Below the pieces are notes generated by a model. It was given only the letters and a program-made list of their open reading frames with translations, was not told the origin of the DNA and did no database searches. Below, piece by piece: positions 10,159-22,616 of a stretch of DNA of 64,000 nt (position 1 is its first letter; every line of letters starts with the position of its first letter). The position numbers were made by a program, and so were the translations under genes. The stretch comes from Vombatus ursinus (lineage: Eukaryota; Chordata; Mammalia; Diprotodontia; Vombatidae), in contig NW_020954719.1 in the NCBI RefSeq assembly GCF_900497805.2, positions 248,001-312,000 of the forward strand, given 5' to 3'.

Positions 10159-10864
10159 AAAGAGGTGCCAAAATGAAACTCCCAGGAATATTAAAGCCAA
10201 ATTCCAAAACTCCCATTTTAAAAAGATAACACCAAAAGCAGCCAGAAAGAAACCAGTCACATACCAAGGAGCCACAGTCAGGATCAGACAAGATTTAGCA
10301 GCTATCATAGCTTTAATATAAAGAGCCAGGAATATGATATTCTGGATAGCAAAAGAGTTAGCATTACAACCAGGAATAACCTATGCAGCAAAACTGAGTA
10401 TAATTCTTCAGGGCAAAAAAGAATATTTAATGAAATAGAGGATTTTCAAGCATTCCTGATTAAAATACTGGAGATGAATAGAAAATTTGACTTTAAAACA
10501 TAAGACTTGAGAGACATAAAAAGGTTAACATGAAAAAGAAATCATAATGAACTTATGAGGTTAAACTGTTTACATTCCTACATGAGAAGATGATAAATGT
10601 AACTCCTAAGAACTTTATACTTTTTAGGGCAGTTAGAAGGATTCTACACAGACAGAGGACACAAGTGTGAGTCAAATATGTTGCAATGTTGGAGGGGTGA
10701 GAAAGGGATGCACTACGAGAAAGGGGAAGGGAAGAGGAAGAATGGGGGAAATTATCTTACATAAGAGAGGAATGCAAGGAAGAGCTTTTACAGTGAAAGG
10801 AAAAATGGGAGAGGGTGGACAATAGTTGAACCTCACTCTCACCTACCCGAAGTGGTTCAGAGGG

Positions 10865-10990
10865 AAGAATATATATATATACACACGTATGTATGTATGT
10901 ATGTATGTATGTATGTATGTATGTATATGCATATACACATACATGTATATCTATGTATTTATGAATGTCTATATAGATACACACACATAG
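10865..10990. repeat. (TATG)n/(TA)n microsatellite
   Basis: Nine or so GTAT units at 10887-10925 with flanking TATA and ACAC stretches, within the L1 spacer. The open frames here are low-complexity Ile/Tyr/His translation. Confidence 0.9.
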
Positions 10991-12647
10991 TCAGTTGGGT
11001 ATATAAATCTATCTTACCCAACAGAGAAGGAGGGAAGGAATGGGATAAAAGAAAGGAGGGGCTGATAAGAGGCAAAGCAGATTAAAGAAGACAGTGATCA
11101 AAAAGCAAATCAGACTTTTGAGGAACCACAGGGTAAAAAGAGAGAGAGGAGGAAAAATTGAAGAAAATAAAAAGAAAGGAAATATACAATTAGTAATCAT
11201 AACTTTGAATGTGAATTGTGATGAACTCACTCATAAAACAAAGAGCAGATAGCAGAATAAATTGGAACCCAGAATCCAACAATATGTTGTTTACAAGAAA
11301 CACACTTGGAATAGAAAAACACACAGAGAGTTAAAATAAGGGGCTGGAGCAAAATCTATCATGTTTCAGTTGAAGTAAAAAAGGCAGTAGTAGAAGTTAT
11401 GATCTCAGGCAAAAGCAAAAATAGACCTAACTAAAAGAAATATTCACGGAATCTACATTTTGCTAAAAGGTACCACAGACAATGAATTCATATCAATATT
11501 GAACATATAGGCACAAAATGGCATAACATCCAAATTTTTAAAGGAAAAGTTAAATGAATTATAATAGGAGGAAATACTAAAACTACACTAGTTGGTGACC
11601 TCAGTTTTTCTCTCTCAGAACTAGATAAATCTAATCATAAAATAAACAAGAAAAAAGTTAAGGAGATGAATAGAATTTTAGAAAAGTTAGGTACATTAGA
11701 CATTTAGAGAAAACTGAATGGGAATAGAAAAGAATTTCCTTTTTTCTCAGCCTGTACATGACACCTTCACAAAAATTCACCATGTATTGGTTCGTTAAAA
11801 AATCACAAATAAAAACAAAAATGTTAAATGGATCATTTGCAAATGATAATACAATAAAAGTTTTATTCAGTTAGGGATCTTTGAAGCGTAGAATAAAATT
11901 CATTGGAAATTAAATAACCTAGTCCTAAGAAATGAGTGAGTCCAAGAGCAAATCATTAAAACAATCAATAATTTCATTACATTATTGATGACAACAATGA
12001 GACAACATACCAAAATTTCTGAGGTGCAGCCAAAGTAGCACTTAAGGCAGGATAGGATAATTTAATCTATCTAAATGCATACATCAGTGAAAGAAAGAAA
12101 GAGCAGATCTATTAAGTGAGCATGCAACTTAAAAAACTATGAAAAAAGCAAATTTAAAATCCCTAATTAAACATCAAAATAAAAATTCTAAAAATCAAAG
12201 AGATTAATAAAATTGAAATAAAACTTTTGAACTAAAAACAAAACTAGGAGCTAGTTGAATAAAAATAATAAAATAGATAATATTGATTAATTTAATTTTA
12301 AAAAAGAAAACCAAATTACTAGTATAAAAAATGAGAAGGGTGAATGCTTGACCAATGAAGATTAAATTAAAATAATTAGGAAAAAATTTGCTCAATTATA
12401 TGCAAATAATACTAGTAATCTAATGGAAATGGATGGATAGTTTTAAAATAAAAACTGCTCAGATGAACAGCAGAAGAAATAAAATACTTAAATAAGCTAT
12501 CTTAGAAAAAGACATTGAACAATGCATAAATGAATTCCCTAAGAAAAAAATTCCCAGGACCAAATGGATTTACAAGTGAATTCCACCAAACATTTAAAGA
12601 ATAATCAATTCCAATACTATGTAAACCATTTGGAAAGACTAGCAAAG

Positions 12648-12803
12648 GGGGCAGTTAGATGGCACAGTGAATAGAGCACTGGCCCTGGAGTAAGGAGGAA
12701 CAGAGTTCAAATCCGGCCTCAGACACATGATACTCACTAGCTGTGTGACCCTGGACAAGTCACTTAACCCCAATTGCCCTCGCCAAAAAAGAAAAAAAAA
12801 ACA
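12648..12803 (+). mobile_element. CORE-SINE (WSINE1/Mar type)
   Basis: GGGGCAGTTAGATGGCACAG head, the CORE with CTAGCTGTGTGACCCTGGAC, and an A-rich tail. It is flanked by short direct repeats (GCAAAG at 12642-12647 and 12805-12810). It splits ORF2 of the old L1. Confidence 0.9.
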
Positions 12804-14829
12804 GGCAAAGGAGTCCCACCAAATTTCTTCTATGACATAAACATGGTTTTAATACCTAAACCAGGAATGGTAAACCAGAGAAAGATAACTATTATCTTTC
12901 CCTAGAGAAAGATAATACTAATTTCCCTAATACTGATGCAAAAATGTTAAATAAATATCAGGAAGGTACTAGCAAGTAGATTACAGCAATATATAATAAG
13001 ATTTTTATCAGGAATACAGGGTTGGTACAATATTAGGAAAACTATAAGCGTGATTAACCATATCAATAACAAAGACAACAAAAATCACATTATTATGTCA
13101 ATAGATGCAGAAAGAACTTTTAACAATATATAACACCCATTTCTATTTTTAAAAATACTAGAAATCATATGAATAAATAGAGCTTTCCTTAAAAAGTATG
13201 ATCTATCAAAAACCAAGAGGAAGCATTATCTGTAATGGGGATGACCTAGAAGCCTTCTCAATAAAATCAAAGTGAAGCAAGAAAGTTCATTATCACCACT
13301 GTTATTCTATATTGTACTAGAAATGCCAGCTATCGCAATAAAATAAAAGAAAATTGAAGGAATAAGAATGGGCAATGGGAAACAAAACTGTGGCTTTTTT
13401 TAGATGATATGATGATATACTTAGAGAAGCTTATAGAAGCAACTAAAAAACTAGCTGAAACAATAGACAACTTTAGCAAAATTGTAGGATATAAATAAAC
13501 CCACAAAAATCATCATTATTTCTATATATTACCAACAAAACACAACAGAAGAGATTAAGAAGTTCCATGTAAAATAACTGCAGACAGTATAAAATACTTA
13601 GGAATCTACCTGCCAAGACAAACCCAGTGATTATATGAACACAATTACAAAACACTTTTCCCGCAAATAAAGACAGCTCAAAACAATTGGAGAAATATTA
13701 ATTGCTCATGTTTAGGCTGAGCTAATGTAATAAAAATAATAGTTCTACCCAAATTTATTTACTTGTTCAGTGCCATACCAATAAAACTACCAAAGAATTA
13801 TTTTATAGAACTAAAAAAAAATCATATAGAATAGTAAACAACCATAGTAATCTAGTATTTGATAAACTTCAAAAGTTAAGCTTTGGGGGCAAGAACTCAC
13901 AATCAAACAAACATTACTGAGAAAACCAGAAAGCAGTCTGGCAGAAACTAGGCACACACCAACATCTAACACCACATACCAAGATAAAGTTAAAATAGGT
14001 ACACATTTTAGATATAAAGGTAATATCTTAAGCAAATTGAGGAATTATAGAAAATTTTACCTTTCAGAACTATGGATAAGGCAAGAGTTTAAGATCAAAT
14101 AAGAGATGGAAAAAATCACAGGTGATAAAATGGATGATTTTGATTGCATGAAATTTAAAAGCTCTTACACACACAAACACACACACAAACAAAAACGCAG
14201 TCAAAGTTAGAAGGAAAGCAGGAAAATAGGTTAAATTTTTACACCAAATTTCTCTGATAAAGGCCTCCTTTCTCAAATATATAAAGGAACTGAGCCAAAT
14301 TTATAAAAAAAAAAAAAGGTCATACTCCAATTGATGAATGGTCAAAGCATATGAATACACACTTTTCCGAGAAGAAATGTTATCAATAATAACATAAAAA
14401 TGTTTTAAATCACTTTACTGATAAGAGAAATGCACATGAAAACAACTCTGAGATATCATCTCGCACCTATAATTTTGACTAATATGACAGAAAAGGAAAA
14501 TGCCAAATGTTGGAGGAGATGTGGAAAAATAAATATTCTAATGCACTGTTGGTAGAGTTGTGAACTGGTCCAACCATTCTGGAGAACAATGTGCAACTGT
14601 ACCCAAAGGGCCATAATACTGTGCATAGACTTTGACCTAGCAAATCTATATCCTGAAGAGTTAAAAAGAAAGAGAAAAGGACCTATATGTAAAAACTATT
14701 TATAACAGTTCTTTTTGTGGTGGCAAAGAATTGGAAATTGAGGGAATGCCTATCAATTAGGGAATGACTGAACAAGTTGTGGCATATGATTTTAATGGAA
14801 TACTATTGTGCAGTAAGAAATGACAAGCA

Positions 14830-16260
14830 GGGGAGGAGCCAATATGGCGGAGTAAAGGCAGGGACTCACCTGAGTTCTCCCCCAAAGCCCTCCAAATACC
14901 TTTAAAAATGGCTCTAAACAAATTCTAAAGCAGCAGAACCCGCAAAAAGACAGAGCGCAACAATTTTCCAGCCTAAGACAACATGGAAGGTTGATAGGAA
15001 AGGTCTCTTGCACCAGGGTGAGAGAAGAGCATAAAATGGGCCCCAACAAACTGAGAGCAGGCCTCAGACCAGCTGAATCACTGGAAGCAGTGGCAGTTTC
15101 CAGACCTCTCAGCCCACAGACAACAAATACAACTTAAAAGTCAACAGGAAAGGTCTGTCAGACCTGGGTGAGAGAAGTCCAGTACAGGCCATAGCACCAC
15201 AGCCCCAGGAAACCACGAGCAGGCCTTGGGAGTGACTGAATCTGCAGCAGCAGTGGCTGCTTTTGAAGCTCTCAGCCCACAGACAGTAAGCGGACTGAAC
15301 AATTGGTAAGAAGGAGATTACAGGGGTCTTTTTGCTAGCACTGGGGCAGGACTCTGTTGCTTTGCCCATAGGTGGATCTGGGTCACAGTCAAGGGTGGCA
15401 GTCCTAGGGTAAGGTGGAGTACTAGCATGGCAGAGCTTAGAGCAGAAGTGGAGAGAGGACCCTCGTCACATTTCCAGGGCAGAAAAGAATGCTTGTGGTC
15501 AGTCACAAACCAGAGCACAGGCCAGGAGAGGAGTAAATACCTCTCCTTAGATGACACCACTTTGGAAGAACTGAAAACTTACAGATCCCTAGAAGGATCT
15601 CTGAAAACAGTTGCACAAAACTCCAGAAGCTTGGGACAGTTTGCCCTCCACCAGGGGAACAGAGCCCTACTTTAACAAATAGTTAAAGAGTCAAGTAATA
15701 GGCTGGGAAAATGAGCAAACAATAGAAAAAACTCTGACTATAGAAACTTACTTTGGAGACAAGGAAGATCGAAACACACATCCAGAAGAAGACAACAAAG
15801 TCAAAGCTCTTACATCCAAACCCTCCAAGAAAAATGAGGATTGGTCTCAGGCCATGGAAGAGCTCAAAAAGGATTCTGAAAATCAAGTAAGAGAGGTAGA
15901 GGAAAATTTAAAAAGAGCAATGAGAGTGATGCAAGAAAATCATGAAAAATGAATCAACAGCTTGGTAAAGGAGACACAAAAAATATACTAAAGAATATAA
16001 CACCTTAAAAATTAGACTAGACCAAATGGCAAAAGAGGTCCAAAAAACGAATGAGGAGAAAAATGCCTTAAAAAACAGACAAGACCAAATGGAAAAGGAG
16101 GTCCAAAAGATCACTGAAGAAAATAATTTCTTAAAAAATTAGAATGGAGTAAATGGAAGCTAATGACTCTATAAAAAATCAAGGAATTACAAAACAAAAC
16201 TAAAAGAATGAAAAAATAGAAGACAATATAAATTGTCTCATTGGAAAAACAACTGACCTG
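14830..16260 (+). mobile_element. HAL1-like half-L1, 5' part (5'UTR and ORF1)
   Basis: It starts with a full L1-type 5' end (GGGGAGGAGCCAATATGGCG). A 15-bp target duplication, diverged at 2 positions, lies at 14815-14829 (AAGAAATGACAAGCA) and 24504-24518, on the far side of the whole nest. The 5'UTR has CAGCAG-rich stretches. ORF1 starts near 15712 (ATGAGCAAACAATAG), already broken, and the three 21-residue units can be followed at 15960-16140. The near full-length L1 interrupts it at 16261. The rest is at 22617-24103. Confidence 0.75.
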
Positions 16261-16851
16261 GGGATTTCCACTTCTGGGAGCCAAGATGGTGGAGTAAAAA
16301 GGTAGTAGTTCTCACCCTCCCCTATCAACCTCTGAAAGCCCAGAAAATATCACCCCAGGAAAAACCCTGGAACAGCTGAACCAGAAGGAAGACAGGGAGC
16401 AGCAGTGCAGTAGCCCAGGTAGCTTGAGATTAACAGAAAAGGCCCCTCTTGCCCTGGGGGAAGGGGAGCAGTATGGCATGGAGGCGATCCTGGTGCCTCA
16501 GGCATGCTATAGCAAACCAGTGCATCAGCAAAAATAAGGGAAGCGGCACTGCAAAGGGCCCCAGGCAGATAAGCACCCTGCAGGATTCATCTAAAAGGAG
16601 CTGAAAAAAGCTAAAGAAAAGGAAAAGCAGGCAACCTAGAATTGCCTGAAAGTCCCAGCCTTGCCAATTCCAGCCCAACACCAGGTAAGCTGCCAGAACC
16701 CTACAGCCTCCAATTGCCAACATAAGAGGCCCCAGCACACAAAGCCAGTGACCAAGACCTAGGTTCCCAACAGAAGAAGCTTGGGTCAGTGCCCTCTGCT
16801 CCCCAGCAGGAGAGCATAATCTCTTTAAAGGCCAGGGAATAAAGAAACACC

Positions 16852-17833
16852 ATGAGTAAAAAAAAACATACCATAGATTCATATTATAAGAAGAGAGATG
16901 ATCAAGACAGAAATTCTGAAGAGTACAACATTGTCAACAAACCCACATCTGCAACCTCAAAAGGGAATATGAACTGGTCTGAAGCCCAAAAAGCCTTCTT
17001 AGAAGAGCTCAAGAAGAATTTCAAAAGTCAAATGAGAGAGGAAGAAGAGTCCCTAAAAAACACAATTGGCCAACTGGAAAAAAAGTACACTGAAGAAAAC
17101 AAATGCCTTAAAAATACAATTGGCCAATTGGAGAAGAAAGTACAAAATCTAACAGAAGAAAACAATATGTTAAAAATTAGGATTGCACAAATGGAAACTA
17201 ATGACTCTATGAGAGAGCAAGAATCAGTCAAACAGAAACAAAAAAATGAAAAAAACAGATGAAAATGTAAAATACCTCATGGATAAAATAACTGACCTGG
17301 AAAATCGATCCAGGAGAGACAATTTAAAAATTTTTGGTCTACCTGAAAATCATGATGAAAAAAAGAGCCTGGACAGTATCTTTCAGGAAATCATAAAGGA
17401 AAACTGCCCTGAAGTCCTAGAACCAGAAGATAAAATAACCATAGAAAGAATCCACTGCTCACTGCCTGAAAGAGATTCCAAATTGAAAATGTCAAGGAAT
17501 ATAATAGCCAAATTCCAAAATTACCAGATTAAAGAGAAAATACTGCAAGCAGCCAGAAAGAAACAATTTAAATATCATGGAACCACAGTCAGGATTACAC
17601 AGGACCTTGCAGCCTCTACATTAAAAGACCATAGGGTGTGGAACATGAATATCCCATAAGGCAAAGGAGCTTGGATTGCAGCCAAGGATCAACTACCCAG
17701 CGAAAATGAGTGTGATTTTTCAGGGAAGGAGATGGATATTCAATGAAATAGGGTACTTCCAAAACTTCCTGATAAAAAGACCAGAGCTCAACAAAAAATT
17801 TGATCTTCAAGTACAAGATTCAAGAGAGAAATA
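16852..17833 (+). pseudogene. L1 ORF1 (RNA-binding chaperone), two frame changes
   Basis: The start MSKKKHTIDSYYKKRDDQDR matches the inverted copy at 8905. Next come NMNWSEAQKAFLEELKKNF and coiled-coil units (TEENKCLKNTIGQLEKKVQ, LTEENNMLKIRIAQMETND). The frame then shifts in an A-run near 17250 to the RRM-like part (RRDNLKIFGLPENHDE) and C-terminal domain (ENCPEVLEPEDK, ERIHCSLPERDSK). A second shift near 17650 ends the frame early (NMNIP-stop); sequence homologous to the normal C-terminus runs to the TAA at 17831-17833. Related copies show the same order, so family assignment is firm. Confidence 0.9.
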
Positions 17834-18432
17834 AAAAAGTAAATGGGACAGAAAGATACAATATGTTGTTAATAAGGGCAAACTGTTTACATCCCTACAA
17901 GGGAAGATGGCACTTGAAACTCTTGAGAACTGTATTGTTTTACACCATGTTAAAGGAGTATACATAAAGAGGGTGGATATAAGTTGACTTTGATGTAATG
18001 ATAAAAATCTAATCAAGTGGGTTAAATGGATCCAAGTAAGTAGATTAGTCTGATCTAAGAAAATGTACTGAGAAAGGAGGAGGCAGACAAGGGTAAATTA
18101 CATTCCAGGAAAAGACACAAAAACCTATTAGAGCAGAGGGAAAGAAGGTAGGAGGATGAGCATTGTTTGAACCTTACTCTCATCAGATTTGGCTCAAGAA
18201 GAGAATAACATAATCAGTTAGGTATAGAAATCTAATTTGCCTTACAGGCAGTAGGAGGGAAAAGGGGAAAGAAAAGGGAGGGGGGATAGAAGGGAGGGAA
18301 GAAGGAACAAGGGTAAAGGGGAAGAAAACAGAAAGGGCTAATAGAAGGAAAGTGGGACTGAAGGAGGAAAACACTAGTGAGGAGGGGAAAGGAGAAAGGA
18401 GAAAGAAAACCATAAACAAGGGGGGGAAGAGG

Positions 18433-21400
18433 ATGGAGAAAAAGACAAAGATAGTAATCATAACTGTGAATGTGAGTGGGATGAACTCTCCCATAAAACA
18501 GAAGAAGATAGCAGAATGGATTAAAAACCATAATCCTACAATATGTTGTTTACAGGAAACACATTTGAAAAAGAGTGACACATACAGGGTAAAGGTAAAA
18601 GGCTGGAGCAAAATATATTATGCTTCAGCTGAAGTAAAAAAAGCAGGGGTAGAAATCCTGATCTCAGACAAAACAAAAGCAAAAATAAATCTTTTCAAAA
18701 GAAATAAAGAAGGAAACTACATCCTGCTAAAAGACACCATAGACAATGAAGTAATGTCATTGCTAAACATATATGCACCAAATGGTATAGCATCCAAATT
18801 CTTAGAGGAGAAGTTCAGGGAGTTACAGGAAGAAATAGACAGCAAAACTATACTACTGGGGTCCTCAACCTCCCCCTCCCTGAACTAGACAAATCTAACC
18901 ACAAAATAAACAAGAAAGAAGTTAAGGAGGTGAATAGAACATTAGAAAAGTTAGGTATGATAGACTTCTGGAGAAAACTGAATGGGGGTAGAAAGGAATA
19001 TACTTTTTTCTCAGTGGTACATGGCACATACACAAAAAATGACCAGGTACTAGGGCATAAAAACCTCACAATCCAATGCAGAAAGGCTGAAATATTAAAG
19101 GCATCCTTTTCAGATCATGATGCAATAAAAATTATATGTAATAAAGGGCCATGGAAAGATAGAATAAAAAATAATTAGAAACTAAATAATCTAATCCTAA
19201 AAATTATTGGGTCAAACAACAAATCATAGAAACAATCAATAATTTCATTCAAGAGAATGACAATAATGAGACAACATACCAAAACTTATGGGATGCAAAA
19301 GCAGTTCTTAGAGGAAGATTTATATTTCTAAATGCTTACATAAATAAAATAGAAAAAGAGGAGATCAATGAATTGGGCATACAACTAAAAAAACTAAAAA
19401 AAGAACAAATTAAAAATCCTCAATTAAACACCAAATTAGAAATACTGAAAACCAAAGGAAAATTTAATAAAATTGAAATTAAGAAAACTATTGAACTAAT
19501 AAGTAAAACTGAAAAAATGACAAAAACAATGAAAATGAAATGAAATGAAAAATGAAATGAAAAATAAAAAAACAATAAAATAGATAAACTTGTGGTTAAT
19601 TTAATTTAAAAAAAGAAAGAAGAAAACCAAATTACTAGTATCAAGAATGAAAGGGGTGAAACTACCACCAAGGAAGAGGAAATTAAAACAATAATTAGGA
19701 ATTATTTTGCCCAACTATATGCCAATAAATTTGACAATCTTAGTGAAATGGATGAATATTTACAAAAATATAAATTGCTCAGATTAACAGAAGAGGAAGT
19801 AAAATACTTAAATAACCCCATCTCAGAAAAAGAAGTTGAACAAGCCATTGATGAGCTCCCTAGAAAAAAATCTCCAAGGCCAGATGGATTTGCATGCGAA
19901 TTCTATCAAACATTTAAAGAACAATTAATTCCAATACTATATAGACTATTTGGGAAAATAGTTGAAGAAGGAGTCTTACCAAATTCTTTTTATGATACAA
20001 TTATGGTTCTGATAACTAAACCAGGAGGAGTCAAAACAGAGAAAGAAAATTATAGACCAATTTCTCTAATGAATATAGATGCAAAGATTTTAAACAAAAT
20101 ATTAGCAAATAGATTACAGCAACTTATCACAAGAATAATACACTGTGACCAGGTAGGATTTATACTAGGAATGCAGGGCTGGTTCAATATTAGGAAAACT
20201 ATCAGTATAATTCATCATATCAACACTAAAACTCACAGAAACCACATGATCATCTCAATAGATGCAGAAAAAGCTTTTGACAAAATATAACACCCATTCC
20301 TATTAAAAAACACTAGAGAGCATAGGTATAAATGGAGTCTTCCTTAAAATAATAAATAGCATCTGCCTAAAACCTTCAGCAAGCATCATATGTAATGGGG
20401 ACAAGCTAGAAGCATTTCCAATAAGATGGGGGTGAAACAAGGATGTCCATTATCACCAATGCTATTCAATATCATATTGGAAATGTTAGCTTTAGCAATA
20501 AGAGAAGAAAAAGAAATTGAAGGTATTGGAATAGACAAAGAAGAAACAAAGCTATCACTCTTTGCAGATGACATGATGATATACGTAGAGAATCCTAGAG
20601 AATCAAGTAAAAAAATATTTGAAATAATAAACAACTTTAGCAAAGTTACAGGCTATAAAATAAACCCACATAAATCATTGGCATTTCTATATATTACCAA
20701 CAAAGTCCAACAGCAAGAGATAGAAAGAGAAATTCCATTTAAACTTACTTGTAGACATTATAAAATATTTAGGATTCTACCTCCAGAAACAAACCCAGGA
20801 ACTCTATGAACACAATTACGAAACACTTTTCACACAAATAAAGTCAGATCTAAATAACTGGAAAAACATCATTTGTTCATGGGTAGGCCGAGCTAATATA
20901 ATAAAAATGACAATTCTACCTAAGCTTATTTACTTATTCAGTGCCATACCAATCAAAGTACCAAAAATTATTTTATAGAGTTAGAAAAAATAATGACAAG
21001 GTTCATTTGAAAGAACAAAAGGTCCAGAATATCCAGAGAACTAATGAAAAGAAATGCAGGGGAAGGTGGCCTAGCCATTCCAGATCTTAAATGGCATTAT
21101 AAAGCAGCAATCATCAAAACTGCTTGGTACTGGCTAAGAAATAGAGTGGTGGATCAGTGGAATAGGTTAATATGCAAGACGCAGTAGTCAATAACTATAG
21201 TAATCTATTATTTGATAAACCCAAAGACCCCAGCTTCTGGGATAAGAACCCACTCTTTGAAAAAAGCTGCTGGGAAAATGGAAAAGAGTATGGCAGAAAC
21301 TAGACATAGACCAAAATCTCACACCATATACCAAAATAAAGTCAAAATGGGTTCATGATTTAGATATAAAGGCTGATACTATAAGCAAACTGGGAGAGCA

Positions 21401-22290
21401 AGGAATAGTTTACCTGTCAGATCTATGGAGAACAGAAGAATTCATGACCAAACAGGAGATAGAGAACATTACAAAAAGCAAAATGGATAATTTTGATTAC
21501 ATTAAATTGAAAAATTTTTGCACAAACAAAGCCAATGCAACTAAGATTAGAAGGAAGGTAGAAAATTGGGAAAGAATTTTTACAACCAGTCTCTCTGATA
21601 AGGGCCTCATTTCTAAAATATATAGAGAATTAGGTCAAATTTATAAGAATACAAACCATTCCCCAATTGATAAATGGTCAAAGGATATGAACAGACAGTT
21701 CTCAGATGAAGAAATTAAAGCCATTTATAGTCATATGAAAAAATGCTCTAAATCACTATTAATTAGAAAAATGCAAATCAAAACAACTCTGAGGTACCAC
21801 ATCACATCTATCAGATTGGCCAACATGACAAAACAGGAAAATGAGAAATGTTGGAGAAGATGTGGGAAAATTGGAATACTAATGCATTGTTGGTGGAGTT
21901 GTGAAATGATCCAACCATTTTGGAGAGCAATTTGGAACTATGCCCAAAGGGCTATAAAAATGTGCATCCCTTTGACCCAACAATAACACTTCTAGGGCTA
22001 TATCCCAAAGGGATCATACAAATGGGAAAAGGACCCACATGTACAAAAATATTCATAGCAGCTCTTTTTGTGGTGGCAAAGAATTAGAAATTGAGAGGAT
22101 GCCCATCAATTGGGGAATGGCTGAGCAAGTTGTGGTATATAAATGTGATGGAATACTATTGTGCTATAAGAAATGATGAACAGGCTGACTTCAGAAAAAC
22201 CTGGAGAGACTTGTATGGTCTGTTGCTGAGTGAAGTGAGCAGAACCAAGAGAATGTTGCACGCAATAGCAGCCCCGTTGTGTGATGACTA
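18433..22290 (+). pseudogene. L1 ORF2 (endonuclease-reverse transcriptase), multiply broken
   Basis: The apurinic-type endonuclease comes first: VNVSGMNSPIKQ, CCLQETHL with the catalytic Glu, NIYAPNG, and SDHDAIKI with the catalytic His near 19115. The RT follows: [29 protein letters not shown] near 20260, GCPLSPMLFNIILE, and the FADD active-site box near 20560. The C-terminal knuckle CX3CX7HX4C (CWRRC...H...C) is intact at about 21850-21905. The frame breaks at roughly six places. A local (AAATG)n-like expansion at 19520-19570 replaces a segment that in the copy at 33730 encodes KKWFYGEKN. Confidence 0.9.
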
Positions 22291-22616
22291 ATATTGATAA
22301 ACTTAACCCTTCCCAGCAATACAAGGATCTAAGACATTTTCAGAGGCCTCGTGATAGAGTGGAATTGCTATTTGTTTTTCTCTTCTGTTGAGTTTTGTTT
22401 CCTCTTTCTGATGGTTCCTCCTATTGGTTTTAATTTTTACTTACAACATCACTAATGTGAAAATATGTTTAATATGAATGTAAATGTATAGCCTATATCA
22501 GATCATGTGCCATCTTGGGGAGGGTGGTGGGGAGGAAGGGGGAGAAAAATTTTAAATTCAAAAGCATACAGAAGTGATTATTAACAAATCAAAATAAGTT
22601 AATATTGAAAAAAAGA

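Larger units (their letters stand above)
9681..14829 (+). mobile_element. Old L1: ORF1 3' part, spacer and most of ORF2
   Basis: It opens in the last coiled-coil unit of ORF1 (AAAATAATTCTTTAAAAATT). It continues through the spacer (10500-11150), the ORF2 endonuclease start (11180-11300, AATATGTTGTTTACAAGAAA), the RT region (12900-13400, including the codons for an xxDD box near 13400) and the ORF2 C-terminus up to 14829. Many stops and frame changes show it is the most decayed layer of the nest. It carries two SINEs (10005, 12648) and a microsatellite. Its last part resumes at 24519. Confidence 0.85.
16261..22602 (+). mobile_element. Near full-length L1, least decayed copy in the window
   Basis: All L1 parts are present in order. 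The 5'UTR is 16261-16851 (TTCTGGGAGCCAAGATGGTG near its start), ORF1 16852-17833, spacer to 18432, ORF2 18433-22290, and the 3'UTR to about 22602. The 3'UTR ends GATTATTAACAAATCAAAAT with only a short A-rich end. Length is about 6.3 kb. Each ORF is broken at several places, so the copy is not active. The older element's ORF1 sequence flanks it on both sides, with about 140 bp of that sequence present twice. Confidence 0.9.

Noticed and set aside
10852-11085. Frames rich in Tyr/Ile/His across 10.8-11.0 kb
   Set aside because: Translation of a TATG/TA microsatellite.
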